A stretch of 64,000 nucleotides of DNA from Distichodus sexfasciatus (GCA_032718565.1 JAVGVS010000633.1:106254-170253), one strand, 5' to 3'. Shown: positions 34,572-46,985, numbered from the stretch's first letter. Translations and numbers: made by a program. The notes: generated by a model not told the origin, from the sequence alone.

Positions 34572-35955
34572 CAGTACTGTGCAAAAGTTTTAGGCAGGTG
34601 TGAAAAAATGCTGTAAACAAAGAATGCTTTCAAAAATGGAAGTGTTAATCATTTATTTTCATCAATCAACAAAATGCAGTGAATGAACAAAAGAGAAATC
34701 TAAATCAAATCAATATTTGGTGTGACCACCCTTTGCCTTTAAAACAGCATCAATTCTTCTAGGTACACTTGCACACAGTTTTTGAAGGAACTCGGCTGGT
34801 AGGTTGTTCCAAACATCTTGGAGAACTAACCGCAGATCTTCTGTGGATATAGGCTTCCTCACATCCTTCTGTCTCTTCATGTAATGCAGAATAAATCTGG
34901 GGCCAATCATACGCCTCCCTGATGGTACTGCATGATGGATAAGTATCTGTCTGTATTTCTCAGCAGTGAAAACACCATAACTCCATTTGCAGAAATGCAG
35001 CCTCAAACATTCAAGGAACCTCCACCATGCCTCACTGTTGCCTGCAGACACTCATTATTGTACCGCTCTCCAGCCCTTCAACGAACAAACTGCCTTCTGC
35101 TACAGCCAAATATTTCAAATTTTGACTCATCAGTCCAGAGCACCTGCTGCCATTTTTCTGCACTCCAGTTCCTATGTTTTTGTGCATACTTGAGTCGCTT
35201 GGCCTTGTTTCCACGTCGGAGGTAAGGCTTTTTGGCTGCAACTCTCCAGACAGTAGATGGGTGTACCTGGGTCCCACTGGTTTCTGCCAGTTCTGAGCTG
35301 ATGGCACTCGGACATCTCGGACATCTTCCGATTTCGAAGGGTAATAAGCTTGATGTGTCTTTCATCTGCTACACTAAGTTTCCTTGGCTGACCACTGCGT
35401 CTACGATCCTCAACGTTGCCCGTTTCTTTGTGCTTCTTCAAAAGAGCTTGAACAGCACATCTTGAAACCCCAGTCTGCTTTGAAATCTTTGTCTGGGAGA
35501 GACCTTGCTGATGCAGTATAACTACCTTGTGTCTTGTTGCTGTGCTCAATCTTACCATGACATGAAACTGTCTTCCACAACCTCAGCTTGGTAGCGGAGT
35601 TTGGCTGTTCCTCACCCAGTTTTAAGCCTCCTACACAGCTGTTTCTGTTTCAGTTAGTGACTGTGTTTCAACCTACGTGTGACAGTGATGATCATTAGCA
35701 CCTGTTTGATATAACTGGTTGATCATACACCTGACTATAATCCTACAAAATCTCTGACTTTGTGCAAGTGTACCTATAAGAATTGATGCTGGTTTGAAGG
35801 CAAAAGGTAGTAACACCAAATATTGATTTGATTTAGATTTTTCTTTTGTTCGCTCACTTTGCATTTTGTAAATTGATAGAAATAAACAATCATTATTTAT
35901 ATTTCTGAAAGCATTCTTTGTTTTCACACCTGCGTAAAACTTTTGCACAGTACTG
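34572..35955 (-). mobile_element. Tc1-like DNA transposon, inactive
   Basis: A 1384-bp element whose ends are inverted repeats starting CAGTACTGTGCAAAAGTTTT, bordered by TA on both sides (34570-34571 and 35956-35957), the standard Tc1/mariner target. The transposase runs on the - strand and is broken. The element lies in an mctp1 intron in the gene's own direction. Confidence 0.93.
34710..35558 (-). pseudogene. Tc1 transposase, frameshifted and internally deleted
   Basis: It starts MVRLSTATRHKVVILHQQGL at 35558 with the paired helix-turn-helix DNA-binding region (SQTKISKQTGVSRCAVQALL). The frame shifts near 35310. The middle frame keeps the first catalytic Asp in VLWTDESKFEIFG. The last frame has NAEKYRQILIHH-like sequence (here FTAEKYRQILIHHAVPSG) and the normal end VLKAKGGHTKY. 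The segment with the second Asp and the third acidic residue of the DDE triad is missing. It is about 283 codons against the usual 340, so it cannot encode active enzyme. Confidence 0.92.
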
Positions 35956-36708
35956 TATATATAAAATTTATCCCACATAAACCTCCCACACCTCACTACC
36001 GAGCACCATCCATTGGGCCGGTAAATACGGGTCCAGTGTGCCACAACGGTGCCATTAATTAAGTGGTGTGAAAGACAAAACACATCTGCCTAGAGCTACC
36101 CAACGCCTTCCTATTACCGGTCTCCTTAGGGCGAGCAGCACTCGTAGCCTAGAATGGCAAGCACAGGCACATCTATCACAGCCAGAACCCAACATCAGGC
36201 TATTCACACCTCGCCGTCTCTCCAGGAGTTCTCCCGCCTCCCTCACAATGGATACACAGCGGGGGGAAGCGGGTGGTCTTGATGAGATTGGCACGGCCCA
36301 CGCCGGCCACTTGGAAGGGGGCATGGCTACGTTGTTAGCAATAGTAAAGGAGGCTGAGGGGAGGGAACGGCGTCCCAGGGGCGCCAAACTTCATTTACAC
36401 CAAAGCCCCAGAACCCGCAGCGCGAGAGGAGGGACTCCCGACTGGAGCTAATCCGCACCCGCGACCCTCGCGCCGCTCGTTCGGGATACAGAGAAAACTC
36501 GCTTCTTTGATCTAGGCCGGCGCCAAAGGTGAAGCAAACAAAAGGAGCGATAAGAGATCGAGACGAAAAATGAAATCCCTTCGCCCGGGCCGGGACGCTC
36601 CCCGGATGCAGGTATTATTTGCACGTCTAGAAAAGGATCCTCTCATTGCGAGCCAAAGGCGCGTTGACCCAGACGCTGAGAAGTAGAGAGCAACGTCCCG
36701 GAGGAGGG

Positions 36709-36745
36709 AGAGAGAGAGAGAGAGATAGAGATAGATAGAGAGAAA
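36709..36745. repeat. GA/GATA microsatellite
   Basis: Mixed GA and GATA units within a GC-rich unique stretch. Confidence 0.85.
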
Positions 36746-37728
36746 GAGGGGGGGAGAGCAAAGCTCCACACCTCCGACAGCCAAGATGAGACTCCCCACA
36801 GCACTCGCGGCCCCACCTCTTATCGGCGAAGACATGAAAAGGAAAAACAACTTCTTTAAAATTGGATGAGTGTATTAAATTTCCAAAAGTAGTTCATTAG
36901 CACTTGATTCATAATGAATGGAATAGGGGAAGAGACGTACAGGGAAAGGCTTGTCAATGAAATCTTTTGCACAGGAACACTTTGGGAGGTTAATTAAAAT
37001 TGCAGTATAATTAGATCTGAGGTGTGTGTGTGTGTGTGTGTCAGACTGGTACTAAATGGGAAATCCCCCGACTGCTCGCTTGATCCCAATAACTGCTAAA
37101 CCTAAATACTGCGTGCCAAAATTATTTACATAAAGAAGTCTATAGTACAAGCCTCCTCAGCCTCCCCCCAAACGCTGCATAACTTACTAATTAAAGCGCA
37201 AAAGTTCAGCACAAATTTGCTCGTACTTTCTTTTACAGAGGCTCAATTAACAGGGAATAACTAAGAGGTGCTTACACACAGGGGTTTCCTCAAAGGGTGA
37301 ATCGCATTTGAGAGTGTTCGAGGGGTTCTGGGGTATGTAGGGCAAAACAATCTAAACAATGGGAGAAATTACTGCACGAACTGATACGTAACACATACAT
37401 TACGTTATCAACATTCTTTACTTGTCACGTACAGAGTTATACAAGTCCTGAATATGCCATGAGACACAGTTTACCAAATAAATTAAGAAAAAGATATAAA
37501 GGCTAAACCTAGTATTTGAGCAGACTATATATGTATAATAAAGTATCTAAAATATATTTAACCCTTTAATGCATGGATTAAGATCCAGTAAGTCAAAGTC
37601 CATGGGTGGAAGGCTGCTCATGTGAACACTGCACGAAAGGTTTAAGATGCAATGACAAGACAAAGCTTGGCATGTTGTTCTATAGTATTGTTTCTAATAT
37701 ACTGACATACTGTATCTCAGGGGAAGGA

Positions 37729-37870
37729 AAGTGAAAGTGAACACACCACAGCACGGCACACAGCAGTGGGCAGCTGACAGGGGCAGTGCATGGTGAGCAG
37801 TGCTTAGGGAGTGGAACCTTTACTGGTCCAGGAGATCACGGGGCTAACGCCCTAACCATTGCACTAGCAA
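37729..37870 (-). repeat. SINE family A, internally deleted
   Basis: The tail and head sides survive but several body segments are missing. Confidence 0.65.
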
Positions 37871-38100
37871 CTGGCTCTATATATAGTGCTATATAGGATG
37901 TTGCTTCAATTACCCTGGTATATATTAATATTACAGTAAAATGGCAAGCATGTCATTGCAGTCGAATCCTTTCATGCACGGTGTCCACTGGGGCGAATAA
38001 CCACTCATAAGTAGAACTTACTAAATAATCATGAAAGCTTAAATATATATTTTTTACAATCTCATAACACAGTCTATGTTACATACCCCTTTTGTGGCTT

Positions 38101-38172
38101 GGCTCGTTGATCTAGGGGTATGATCCTTGCTTAGGGTCCGAGACGTCCTGGGTTCATATCCCAGACGAGCCT
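38101..38172 (+). tRNA. tRNA-Pro(AGG)-like sequence, probably degenerate
   Basis: A 72-base sequence with the layout of vertebrate tRNA-Pro. The acceptor stem GGCTCGT/ACGAGCC is perfect (7 of 7), the D stem pairs, the anticodon loop TTAGGGT presents AGG, and the T stem CTGGG/CCCAG is perfect. Defects: a C-C mismatch at the base of the anticodon loop, a G-T pair in that stem, and the T loop reads TTCATAT instead of TTCAAAT, changing a nearly invariant A. No run of four or more T follows at once, so Pol III termination is weak. A family A SINE starts 12 bases downstream. It could be a decayed gene, a retrocopy, or a weak functional tRNA. Confidence 0.6.
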
Positions 38173-38183
38173 GTACTTTGCCT

Positions 38184-38416
38184 GGGGAAGTTGCTAGTGT
38201 AACGGTTAGAGAGTTGGTCCCGTGATTAGAGCGTTGCTGGTTCGAATTCTGAATGGGTAAAGGTACCACTGAGGTACTCACGAGCAAGGTACTGTCCCCA
38301 AGCATTGCTCTCCCGGTGCTGTCATTAAAGCTGCCCACTGCTCTCTCACGGATGGGTCTCGTTTCATCATGGTGCATTGTGTGCTGTGCTGTGGGGTGTT
38401 CACAATGACAAGTAAT
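38184..38416 (+). repeat. SINE family A (full length)
   Basis: Follows the tRNA-Pro-like sequence closely. It has head, B-box GGTTCGAATTC, body and tail. Confidence 0.85.
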
Positions 38417-38455
38417 CTAGTTTCTGTCATAACTTCCCACCATTGATTAGACTGG

Positions 38456-38750
38456 GGGCGGCACGGTTAACGGCCTTTCTGTGTGGAGTTTAAGTGCTCT
38501 GTCTGTGTTCGTGTGGGTTTTCTCCCGGTGTTCCAGTTTCCTCCCATAGTCCAAAAGCACGTACTATAGGTTAATCTCAGGACTGGTAAAGGCACCACTG
38601 AGATACTCGTGAGCAAGGTACTGTCTCCAAGCACTGCCTCCCGGGCGCTGCCCATGTCAGCTGCCCACTGGGTCAAATGTGGAAGTCACATTTCATTGTG
38701 GTGTGCTGTGTGGTGGTGTGTTCACAATGAGAAATAGTCACTCACTTTAT
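38456..38750 (+). repeat. Chimeric SINE: family C 5' part joined to family A body
   Basis: The first about 119 bases are family C (GTGTGGAGTTTAAGTGCTCT block through CCAAAAGCACGTACTATAGG). At about 38575 it changes to family A at GACTGGTAAAGG and runs to the family A tail ACAATGAGAAATAGTCACTC. Neither part shows a separate terminus at the join. Confidence 0.75.
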
Positions 38751-39566
38751 AAGAGGTTTGTCGGACTGTTGTATGTGGATTTGCTTTGTTAAAACGAACA
38801 AAATGCATGTCTGTGTGCAGGTTCTTCGGTGGTTTATATGGCCAAAAAGTGACATAAAAACTGACAACAGTACGATTTTTATAGCTTTGCAAGGACATTT
38901 TTGTACGTGTGGGCCAGTTCTCATAAGGAAAAAAAGCGTTTAAGATGCTCGGCTTGAAAAACTGAAAGAGTCAGCAGACGCGACCGTGTGTGTTCCAGAT
39001 ATGTCTACTAATAGAGCTGCTGGTTTGCAAATACAGCATTACAATGCAACAAGCACAACAATGCTTGTTCAGGCGGAAAAAAAACATGTGTTTGTTCATT
39101 TTGTTAAACAGGCTGAGAAACCTTTGTTCTGTAAAGGTTTCTACATGAAGACTCGGCTTCTCTACATAGCAGAGTTAAAGTGCTGTAATACAAAGCCAGC
39201 CTATGCCCTGCAATCTCACACTGAATAAAAGATAAAGAATGCCTGCACACACTGGAACTGTGTGTCTTTTTCCCTTTCCCACATTAAGCTCCAGTATCAA
39301 AGGTCTCCATCCCTGCTGGAGAGCAATCGCTATTAGGCTGCAATTGTATTAGCCTCCCACAAGCAAAAGATATCAGTGTGTGTTTTTGGCACCTCGCCAG
39401 CCCGACATGAAAGAGGCAGATGTTTCGTTTTGAAGCGGGCGTTCTTTAATAAATTATTTATCTCCTCCCCCAAGTCATCCTTGCTTGAACAGGGGGAATT
39501 ATATATATCTCTCAGTTTTCATAAGCGCACAACTTTCTCTCTTGTCTCTATTGTCTCTGCCGTCTC

Positions 39567-39634
39567 CCTTCTCCTCCTCCTCCTCCTCCTCTTCCTCCTC
39601 CTCATCCTCATCCTCCTCCTCCACCTCCTGCACC
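39567..39634. repeat. TCC-rich microsatellite
   Basis: Imperfect TCC/TCA triplets. On the mctp1 sense strand this is GGA-rich. Confidence 0.9.
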
Positions 39635-40974
39635 ATTTAGGCCCGACGCGAAAAAGAATCGCGATTCCAAGCCTCGCTCACACAAAAGCCGAAACCCTAA
39701 AAGGTCCAGCCCACTCATTTGTGCAATTTCTGTCCAGGGTTTCCTCCGTCCCGATAAAAGTGCCATAAATATGTTTCAGGGTAAAAAAAAACAAAAACAA
39801 ACGTGAGAGCGAGCGAGGACGAGGTTTATTTTGGGTCCGACCTCCGCATCCCACTGCTTGGCCGCTAAAACAACAGCATTAGGCTCTAATGGGGCCGTCG
39901 GAGAGCCGGGTTCACCTTCGCCATTACTCCCCAGGCGTCCGCACCCAGCGGGCAAGCCACTCCATCAGCCTCAAGGTCGGGCCGAACGACGCCCCCGTTT
40001 TTCTTTGTTTTTTTGTTTTTTTTTCCCTTCAACTCCCCCAACCGGCTCTGGCCCCCTCCAGGCCCCTACGACCCCTGCTGCCGATGCCCCCCGCCCCTCA
40101 CGGCGACCCCCCCTCCTCGCCCCGCTACGCCTGCTCTCTTCTCTTTGCCCTGGTCCTCTCCGGGTCCCAGGGTGCTGCTCCGATGATGAATGTGGGGCGC
40201 AATTATTTTCATCCGACGCTGCCCCGGATTCTCTCCTGCCCTCTCCAAATCCCCCCCCCCGAAAAAACACAACAAGGCCGTCACGGGGAAAAACGGGCCG
40301 TCACGCACCCGACAGGCCAGCCGAGACCTAAACGGTGGTGGTGGAAGCAAGCTCGGCTCGTGACAAGGTTTCGGCGGGCGGAACGAGCACTGGAGAGATC
40401 CGTGTTACCTACATCTTCCCAGCTGCACTAACTAAATGTTCCGCATTTCTAACATGCTTTTTCCTGAGAAGAAAAAATGTCACCGGCTCGTTCATTACGC
40501 ATTAATGCGGCGGGGCCCAGATATTCGGAGTGTGCAAACGCCGAGTTCCTACATTCTAAGTGTTTCTTTAAAAGCTACACCGTGAGAAACGACAGAAGCA
40601 GCGACGGCATTCCTCCCCCCCCACCCCACCCTTCTCTTGAAGACGAGCATCAAGGATCGACTCTCATAATTCATTCATAACTCCAGTTAAAAGAGTTCTA
40701 GTAGCTAGGCTTCGCGCCTGTTTGGCACAGATGCGATCCCTTTTTATTGTCGCGAGGTAACTGCAGACTACACTTGGAGCTCCTTGGAGGTCGTAGGAGC
40801 AACTCTCTGGCAGCCAAGTTCTTCGTCGGATGCTTCAAACTGGTTTCACGGCAGCTCTTTTTGATGGCAAACGGAATGAACATGAACGACCCTCGAGACC
40901 CTGTTCTGTACTAGACGAGTTCAGTTGAGAAGTTAGAGGAAGGCAGGAAAAGAAAAACCGAGGGACCTCCGAAT

Positions 40975-41690
40975 CCGTGCTTCATTCGTTCATTTGTTTT
41001 GAAAATAAAACCAAAACCCAAAAGTGTTACTGAACCTTTTTTTCTTATATTCATTTCCAAAACCAAAACGAAAAAGGGAAAAAACAAAAAACTCCATTTG
41101 GATTTTTCGCTTGGAACAAGCGGCATGGCCTGGAAGTAACCGTTACACACGTTTGATCAAAAAAAAATGTAGACCACTCTTTTTTTACTGCTCATTGGGG
41201 TGTTGAAATGAATCGCATAAGGTTTTTAACCGGCTGAGCGCTGCCCCTAGTGGTCCGCAGCGGAAATGCAGGTGCAATATTGCCAATATCTAAAAAGGAA
41301 CACTCCCCACAGTGGGATGTATCATGATGCATCTACTGAATCGAATCGTCGCACTAATATTTATAATCGAATCGCATCGTGAAACCTGTGAAGGTTCAAA
41401 CCTCTACTGCTCATAAAAATGAAATAGACTTGTTTTCTTCCTTTGCAGTAAGAGGTTTAATCTTCTTCGTCTGGGATTTTTGCAGCTTTTTTCCAGCATT
41501 CTGCGAAGAACACTTCTGGTTCACGCCACTTTCTTTCCATGAAAAAAACTAAATGGAACGTGAGTGTACGTTTTTCTGTTTTTTTCCATTTTTTACTCGA
41601 GCGCAACATGGGAGATCGGTTTTGGTTTTAAAGTGAAAAACAAATCAACAAGCGATACACGGATTCATTCGCTCCACCACGGTCCATATC
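40975..41690. repeat. Dispersed repeat family D
   Basis: It shares AAGCGGCATGGCCTGGAAGT, CATGATGCATCTACTGAATC-type sequence and GTGAAACCTGTGAAGGTTCA with the copy at 25985. A remnant of the CAGGGGTT-type MITE lies within at about 41220-41310. Confidence 0.55.
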
Positions 41691-41702
41691 CGAAAATCAA
41701 AT

Positions 41703-41930
41703 GGGGCAGGTGGTAGCGTAACGGTTAGGGGTGTTGGCCATGTGATCGAAGGGTCGCCGGTTCAAGTCCTGGACTGGTAAATGTACCACTGAGGTACTTG
41801 TGAGCAAGGTACCATCCCTAGGCACTGCTACCAAAAAAGCTGCCCGCTGCCCCTTTCACGGTTTGGTCAAACGCGGAGGTTACATTTCGTTGTTGTGCAC
41901 TGTGATGTGGTGTGTTCACAATGATGAAAA
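41703..41930 (+). repeat. SINE family A
   Basis: Complete head (GGTAGCGTAACGGTTAGGGG), B-box variant GGTTCAAGTCC, and body. Confidence 0.87.
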
Positions 41931-43118
41931 ATCAGATCGAGATGTAAACTGAATGCGTGATAAAATAGGAACAGGCGCCTTGATTTAGCTCGGATCGGCT
42001 AGGCCGACCTCGGCAGCGCGTAGCTGCTACCACAAAGTGGAAAAGACAGGACGACAGAGCGAGAGGAACGGCGCGGCGGTGGGACAGAGCGACACACAGC
42101 CCTGCTCGGCGGGACAGACGATGAACCACAGAAGGCAAACAGGTGGACACACGGAGGCACACTTACCACCATCACGCGGAGCCACTCAAAGTGCCAGGAA
42201 GCCAAAATATCCTCAAGGATATGGCTATCCGGCAGACGGCCGTCGTGCGAAGGGACCGAGCCCGGCACCTTGTGGACCAGAATAAAGTGAGATTCTTTGT
42301 AAAAGCAGAGTTATTAAAAAAAAAAAAAAAACATTGAAAGGTACTGCATGATCTTGAGGGACTGTGAGAGAAAAGAAAGGATGAGTAAAAAAGATGGATT
42401 TGGCCAAAAAAGAGCCAGCGTTGTTTTCTTGTGTGTGTTTGTGTGTGTATTGTAAGACAACAAGACAATGCCAATAGTCTGGAAGGCTTTTATTTTTTTA
42501 TTATCTTTCTTTCACTATTAGCCAAACATGATTAAAATGCGGCTCCTAGGTGCAGCCCTCCCAAAAAAGAAAAAAAAGGAGGGAGGGGGAAAAACACAAC
42601 AGTCAAAAGCATCTTTTACAGTGCAAAGCTTTTCATCTTTCAGAGGCGTGAGGAAGTAAAAAAAAAAAAAAAAAGATAAAGAGAGAGAAAAAAAACTCGG
42701 CGAGGCACAAACTTTTCTTCCCCTCCTTCTCGCCGTTCTCCTCAGCGCTTAGGGAGGGGTGTAAAACCAAAAAAAAAAAAAGAGAGAGAGAGAGAGAGAA
42801 CGACTCGTTACCTGAGGACACGCGTGGCAAATCGCAAGCTCAATAGCCGCGGAACAAGTTTTCAGTCACCGCTTCTTTTTCCCCCCACCAAAGTATTAAA
42901 AATAATCCTCGCCGCACTCTTTAGTCCAATTACATCCTAGCACGCAGCTATCGCATGGATCAAGCCCCGGCCCGCGCGTCCGCCGGGCTTAGCGTTCCAT
43001 GTGCTATCTACAGATAAGCCGCGCTTGTAATGCTTGATTCCAACTGACATAAACGTGCGTGAACCGGGATGAGATTTTCGGCATTTCACGGTGCGAAGAG
43101 GTTAGCTTGTGTTTTCTT

Positions 43119-43122
<4 letters not shown>

Positions 43123-43150
<28 letters not shown>

Positions 43151-43280
43151 CTCCCCTGCCTATGTGGACCCTTTTTGTGCTTGGAGATGAAGACGATGGC
43201 AGGAAGCAGAAGAGGAGAAATAAGGAGAGACACAGAGAGGGAGAGAGAGAGAGAGAAAGAGAGAGAAGAGAGAGAGAGAT
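43123..43280. repeat. TC tract and GA tract
   Basis: A (TC) run at 43123-43151 and a GA-rich run at about 43229-43280, inverted relative to each other, so the RNA of either strand could pair. Confidence 0.9.
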
Positions 43281-43511
43281 GTGAAATCAGGCATCAGGGT
43301 TGCCAACAGGCCCAGAGGTCATGGAAGCGAGACTGTGTCGCTATGGCACCCCGGGGGCGCAGACAGTGTGATACAGCGGCAGCTATTACCCAGCATGCAC
43401 CTGTCAGGGCATCGATAACCGCCCCATTTCTATCAGGCAGCCCCAGCTGCTCCCGCTAGGCCATTAGATGCCTGATCACTGATTGTAAATGCCAAAGCAA
43501 CCTGGCTGGCA

Positions 43512-43516
43512 ATATA

Positions 43517-43562
<46 letters not shown>

Positions 43563-43581
43563 ATATATATATATATATAAA
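43512..43581. repeat. TA microsatellite
   Basis: A long, nearly pure TA run. Confidence 0.95.
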
Positions 43582-43822
43582 TAAAAAACAGAAACCCCCT
43601 CACGCATTTCCCTCCATGTTTGCAGATGATGATATCTTCTGATTATCTTCCACCCAATGAAAGAGCCGAGATAAAAGATACATCTATTTAAACGTGATGA
43701 AGAAAAGCGGAGAATAAAAAAATATGACGATAAACAGGATTTGCACGGCAGACAATGTGGCAGTGTTTTCTTTATGCCATGCTCAAGTGAAACTAAAGAA
43801 CGCTGTGCTGATCGTTCTCTCG

Positions 43823-43858
<36 letters not shown>

Positions 43859-43904
43859 TACACGTTTGCCCAGTTAACATAACCGAAGCATAAGTTCCAT
43901 TACA

Positions 43905-44500
43905 TATTGAGGAAACACACACACTGACAAGTGAACATACAAAAAGCAACACGCACAACACACAGTTATACCCAGGCTACATTTAACAGAGAGACAAAAC
44001 ACACACACACACACGACGCGTGCCATGGTTGCCCACTTGACTCACCAAAAAGCATCGTACACAAACACACAGATATATCCAAGCTGCATTTAACAAAGAG
44101 AAAACACACACATTTGCAGTGTTTGCCCATTTCACCTGTAAAAAGCATCACATACACAGTTGTACCCAAGATGCATTTAACAGAGAGAAAACACACACAC
44201 ACCCTCACCCACACACACGACCTGTGAGATGTCTGCCCATTCCACTCACAAAAAGCATCACATACACACCTGCACCACACACAGAGCAACGCGTGCCATG
44301 TTTGCCCATTTTTATTTAAAGGATCGCTTATAAACACACACACACAGTTACAACAGCCGCATTCAACAGACAGAACACACACACACATACCACATGTGCC
44401 ACGGCTTCCCATTTTACTCACCGAAAGCATTACACACACACACACACACACGTTATACCACAGCTACATTCAACAGAGGAAACACACACACACACACACT
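43905..44500. repeat. CA-rich minisatellite, about 100-bp period
   Basis: Five to six units, each with a CA tract, then GTGCCATGTTTGCCCATTT-like sequence, then CTCACAAAAAGCATCACATA, then GCTGCATTTAACAGAGAG. Spacing varies between 62 and 108 bp because the CA tracts differ in length. A 161-codon frame on the - strand follows from the repeat. Confidence 0.85.
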
Positions 44501-45052
44501 CACAAACAGCTGGTAAAGAGGCGTGTGCAAGCTGTGGTAAGCCTGTGAGCTCGACATGATTGCTGTGTGTATCTTATCTGGGGAGACTCCTCCTGAGGCT
44601 GTGTGTGTATGTGTGTATCTGTGAGCATGTATCTGTTAGTGTGTGTGTGTGTGTGTCTATGTGAGAGAGAGAAAGAGAGAGGGAGAGAGTAGGAGAATCT
44701 CTCCAGTGCCCAGCCATGCGTGCAGGCCTAATCTCAGCTCTCTTCCACTCGTCTCTGTTCTCTCCCCTGGGACACGAGGCTCTATCATGCAGCCCGGTGC
44801 TCACACACACAAGCCCTGGAGCTGATCACCTCTCCACGAGCTCTGGACACAAATCCACATGACACCAGGCAGGCCTGAGAACTCACAGCTCCAGCCCTTC
44901 GCCAAACAAAAAACCCTCATATATATATAGACATATAGACACATAGAACCCATCTGAAGCTGAGTAAGTAAGTACATAACATTAAATAGCATTTTTAAAC
45001 AGTTAACGCTTGCCAGAGTGCTTTGCTTGCTGCCGTTAGAGGTGTCGGGTGA

Positions 45053-45250
45053 TCAGTGTTGGGGAAGCTATTCTTCAAGCTGCCAGCTACCTCTGATTAA
45101 AAGTAGCTAAGCTATAGCCGAGCTACCGCTTTAATATAGTAGTTAGATACACTACAAGCTACTGAGAAAAAGGAGCTACAGCCTGTCCTCTGACTCGATC
45201 TGGCAGCTGTCAAGAGCGTGCTGTGATGCAACGAGCGCGAGCCTATCAGA
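45053..45250. mobile_element. hAT-like fragment (CAGTGTTGGGGAAGCTA end)
   Basis: Left terminus CAGTGTTGGGGAAGCTATTC and internal GAGCGTGCTGTGATGC also seen near 12200 and 47350. The right end is not preserved. Confidence 0.55.
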
Positions 45251-45291
45251 TGCAACTTTTTACCAAATCAATATCTGTATACAGGGCGGCA

Positions 45292-45451
45292 GGCACGGTG
45301 GCGCAGTGTTTAGCGCTGTCGCCTCACTGCAAGGGGCGAGCCCCGGGTCGACTGTGGCCGTGGAGTTTGCATGCTCTCCCCGTGTTCGCGTGGGTTTCCT
45401 CCGGGTATTCCGCTTTCCTCCCACAGGCGAAAAGCATGCAGTATAGGATCG
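45292..45451 (+). repeat. SINE family C, 3' truncated
   Basis: Head GGCACGGTGGCGCAGTGTTTAG-type and body to GCATGCAGTATAGG; the rest is missing. Confidence 0.8.
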
Positions 45452-46341
45452 GACAGTTGCATACATACATATACGTCCGTTCCAAGATCAGCAAATTTGC
45501 CATTAAATGCTGCAAATGTCAAAGCTTGGGGACTGCGCTGCACCGCAGGACAGATGTGGCGGCATGTTGACTATTAGCCAAAGCCTGTTAGCGCACAGCC
45601 CCAGCGCTCCTCTTTAAATCCACACCTATTGTATTTGGCGAAGGTTTAACAAAAATACGGCGGCGCGGGCGAGCTCATTATCACCTGGGTAATTACCTGC
45701 CATTCCGTCTGTGTGTTTACTTTAGTTTGGTGGAGCAGGTGTTAAGATGTTTTAGCTATTATTGTACCAGCTGATGATGTCTTTGGAAGAGACGCTGGGC
45801 TCTCTGGAGACGCTTTCTTCAGAACACGACGCGCACACGTGCGCACCCTGGCACGAGCCTGGCAAACAGCGGGGAGGAGGAATGATCAGCAAACACATGG
45901 CTCACTCATTTGATGTCAGAATAGAGCGCGGCCTTTTTTGCCAGGATGAGACGACTTCATTTTCGCGTCCACTGTTAGGCGACAGAGCGAGGCGCTTTTG
46001 CTGGACGACAATATACTCATGGAGACGGGTTCATTTTCACATCTTGCGTCCACGCTGTGTAACTAGAAAATGACACTGGGCCTCAATCACCAACCGTGCT
46101 TAAGAAAAAAAATCTGTTCTTAAAACCCACTTTTCAGCCAGTGACAGTTTGGCACCCACTGACATGTTGGTCGTAAAACGAGGTCAAATGCATTGTATTA
46201 CTTTAAGGCACTGCAAAACTAGTGTCTAGTGAATAAATGAACTAAAGTCAGGCATGTACTCTGGTTTTTACACGCCCGAACAGTATGCCAATCCAATTAC
46301 GATGACAACGGAAAAGATTAGAACTGTCTGCAGCAAGATTA

Positions 46342-46611
46342 ATTCATTCATTTTCTAATTAGGGTCGCGGGAACTGGAGTCTATCCTGAAACAATGGGCG
46401 CAAGGTGGGGACCAACCCTGGGTAGGTGCCAACTCACCGCAGGGCACACACATGCACAAGCACTCCCGCACCCACGGGCAAATTAGACGTGCCAGTCAAT
46501 CTAGCAAGCAGGTTGTCAGACCATGAGAAGAAACCGAGATCTGGATTCGGACCCCATGACTCTAGAGCTATGAGGCAACAGTACTACCTGCACTGCGTCA
46601 GCGTGCCACCC
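46342..46611 (-). repeat. SINE family C
   Basis: A full-length but decayed copy on the - strand, ending in a TGACGCAGTGCAGGTAGTAC-type head. Confidence 0.75.
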
Positions 46612-46985
46612 CATGTGCAGCATGATGTATAAAATAATACAATGGTTAGGCAAACCGTGCTACTGCCATATGCTCTCTCACGTCCATTCCTTCCATGACC
46701 AGATCTGTTTCCTTCTAAGAAATGTTCACTTTTACCTTGTAAATGAGCCACTGTAGTAGCAATATACCAATTTGCACATGCACCTGGCCTTTAAAGGGAA
46801 TAAGTTATTTGTGAAAGGGTACGTTACACCCAAATCACACATTTATTTTTATTAAGACACATTTGTAAGGTGCAACAAGGTGCACTAAGTATGTTTGTGC
46901 TACACACTTATTTTAGCGTAAGCAATAGGGACCTCAAATGCTCTCTACTAAATGTTTGGCTTCTGATACAAGCTGAATGTGAAAC

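Noticed and set aside
39831..40431. Two overlapping + strand frames of 166 and 180 codons
   Set aside because: Both are Pro/Ser/Arg-rich in a GC-rich stretch. Neither resembles a known protein, and they lie antisense within an mctp1 intron.
43809..44500. Possible CRISPR-like array because of regularly spaced repeats
   Set aside because: Repeat and spacer lengths vary, the repeats are CA-rich minisatellite units, and the DNA is vertebrate.
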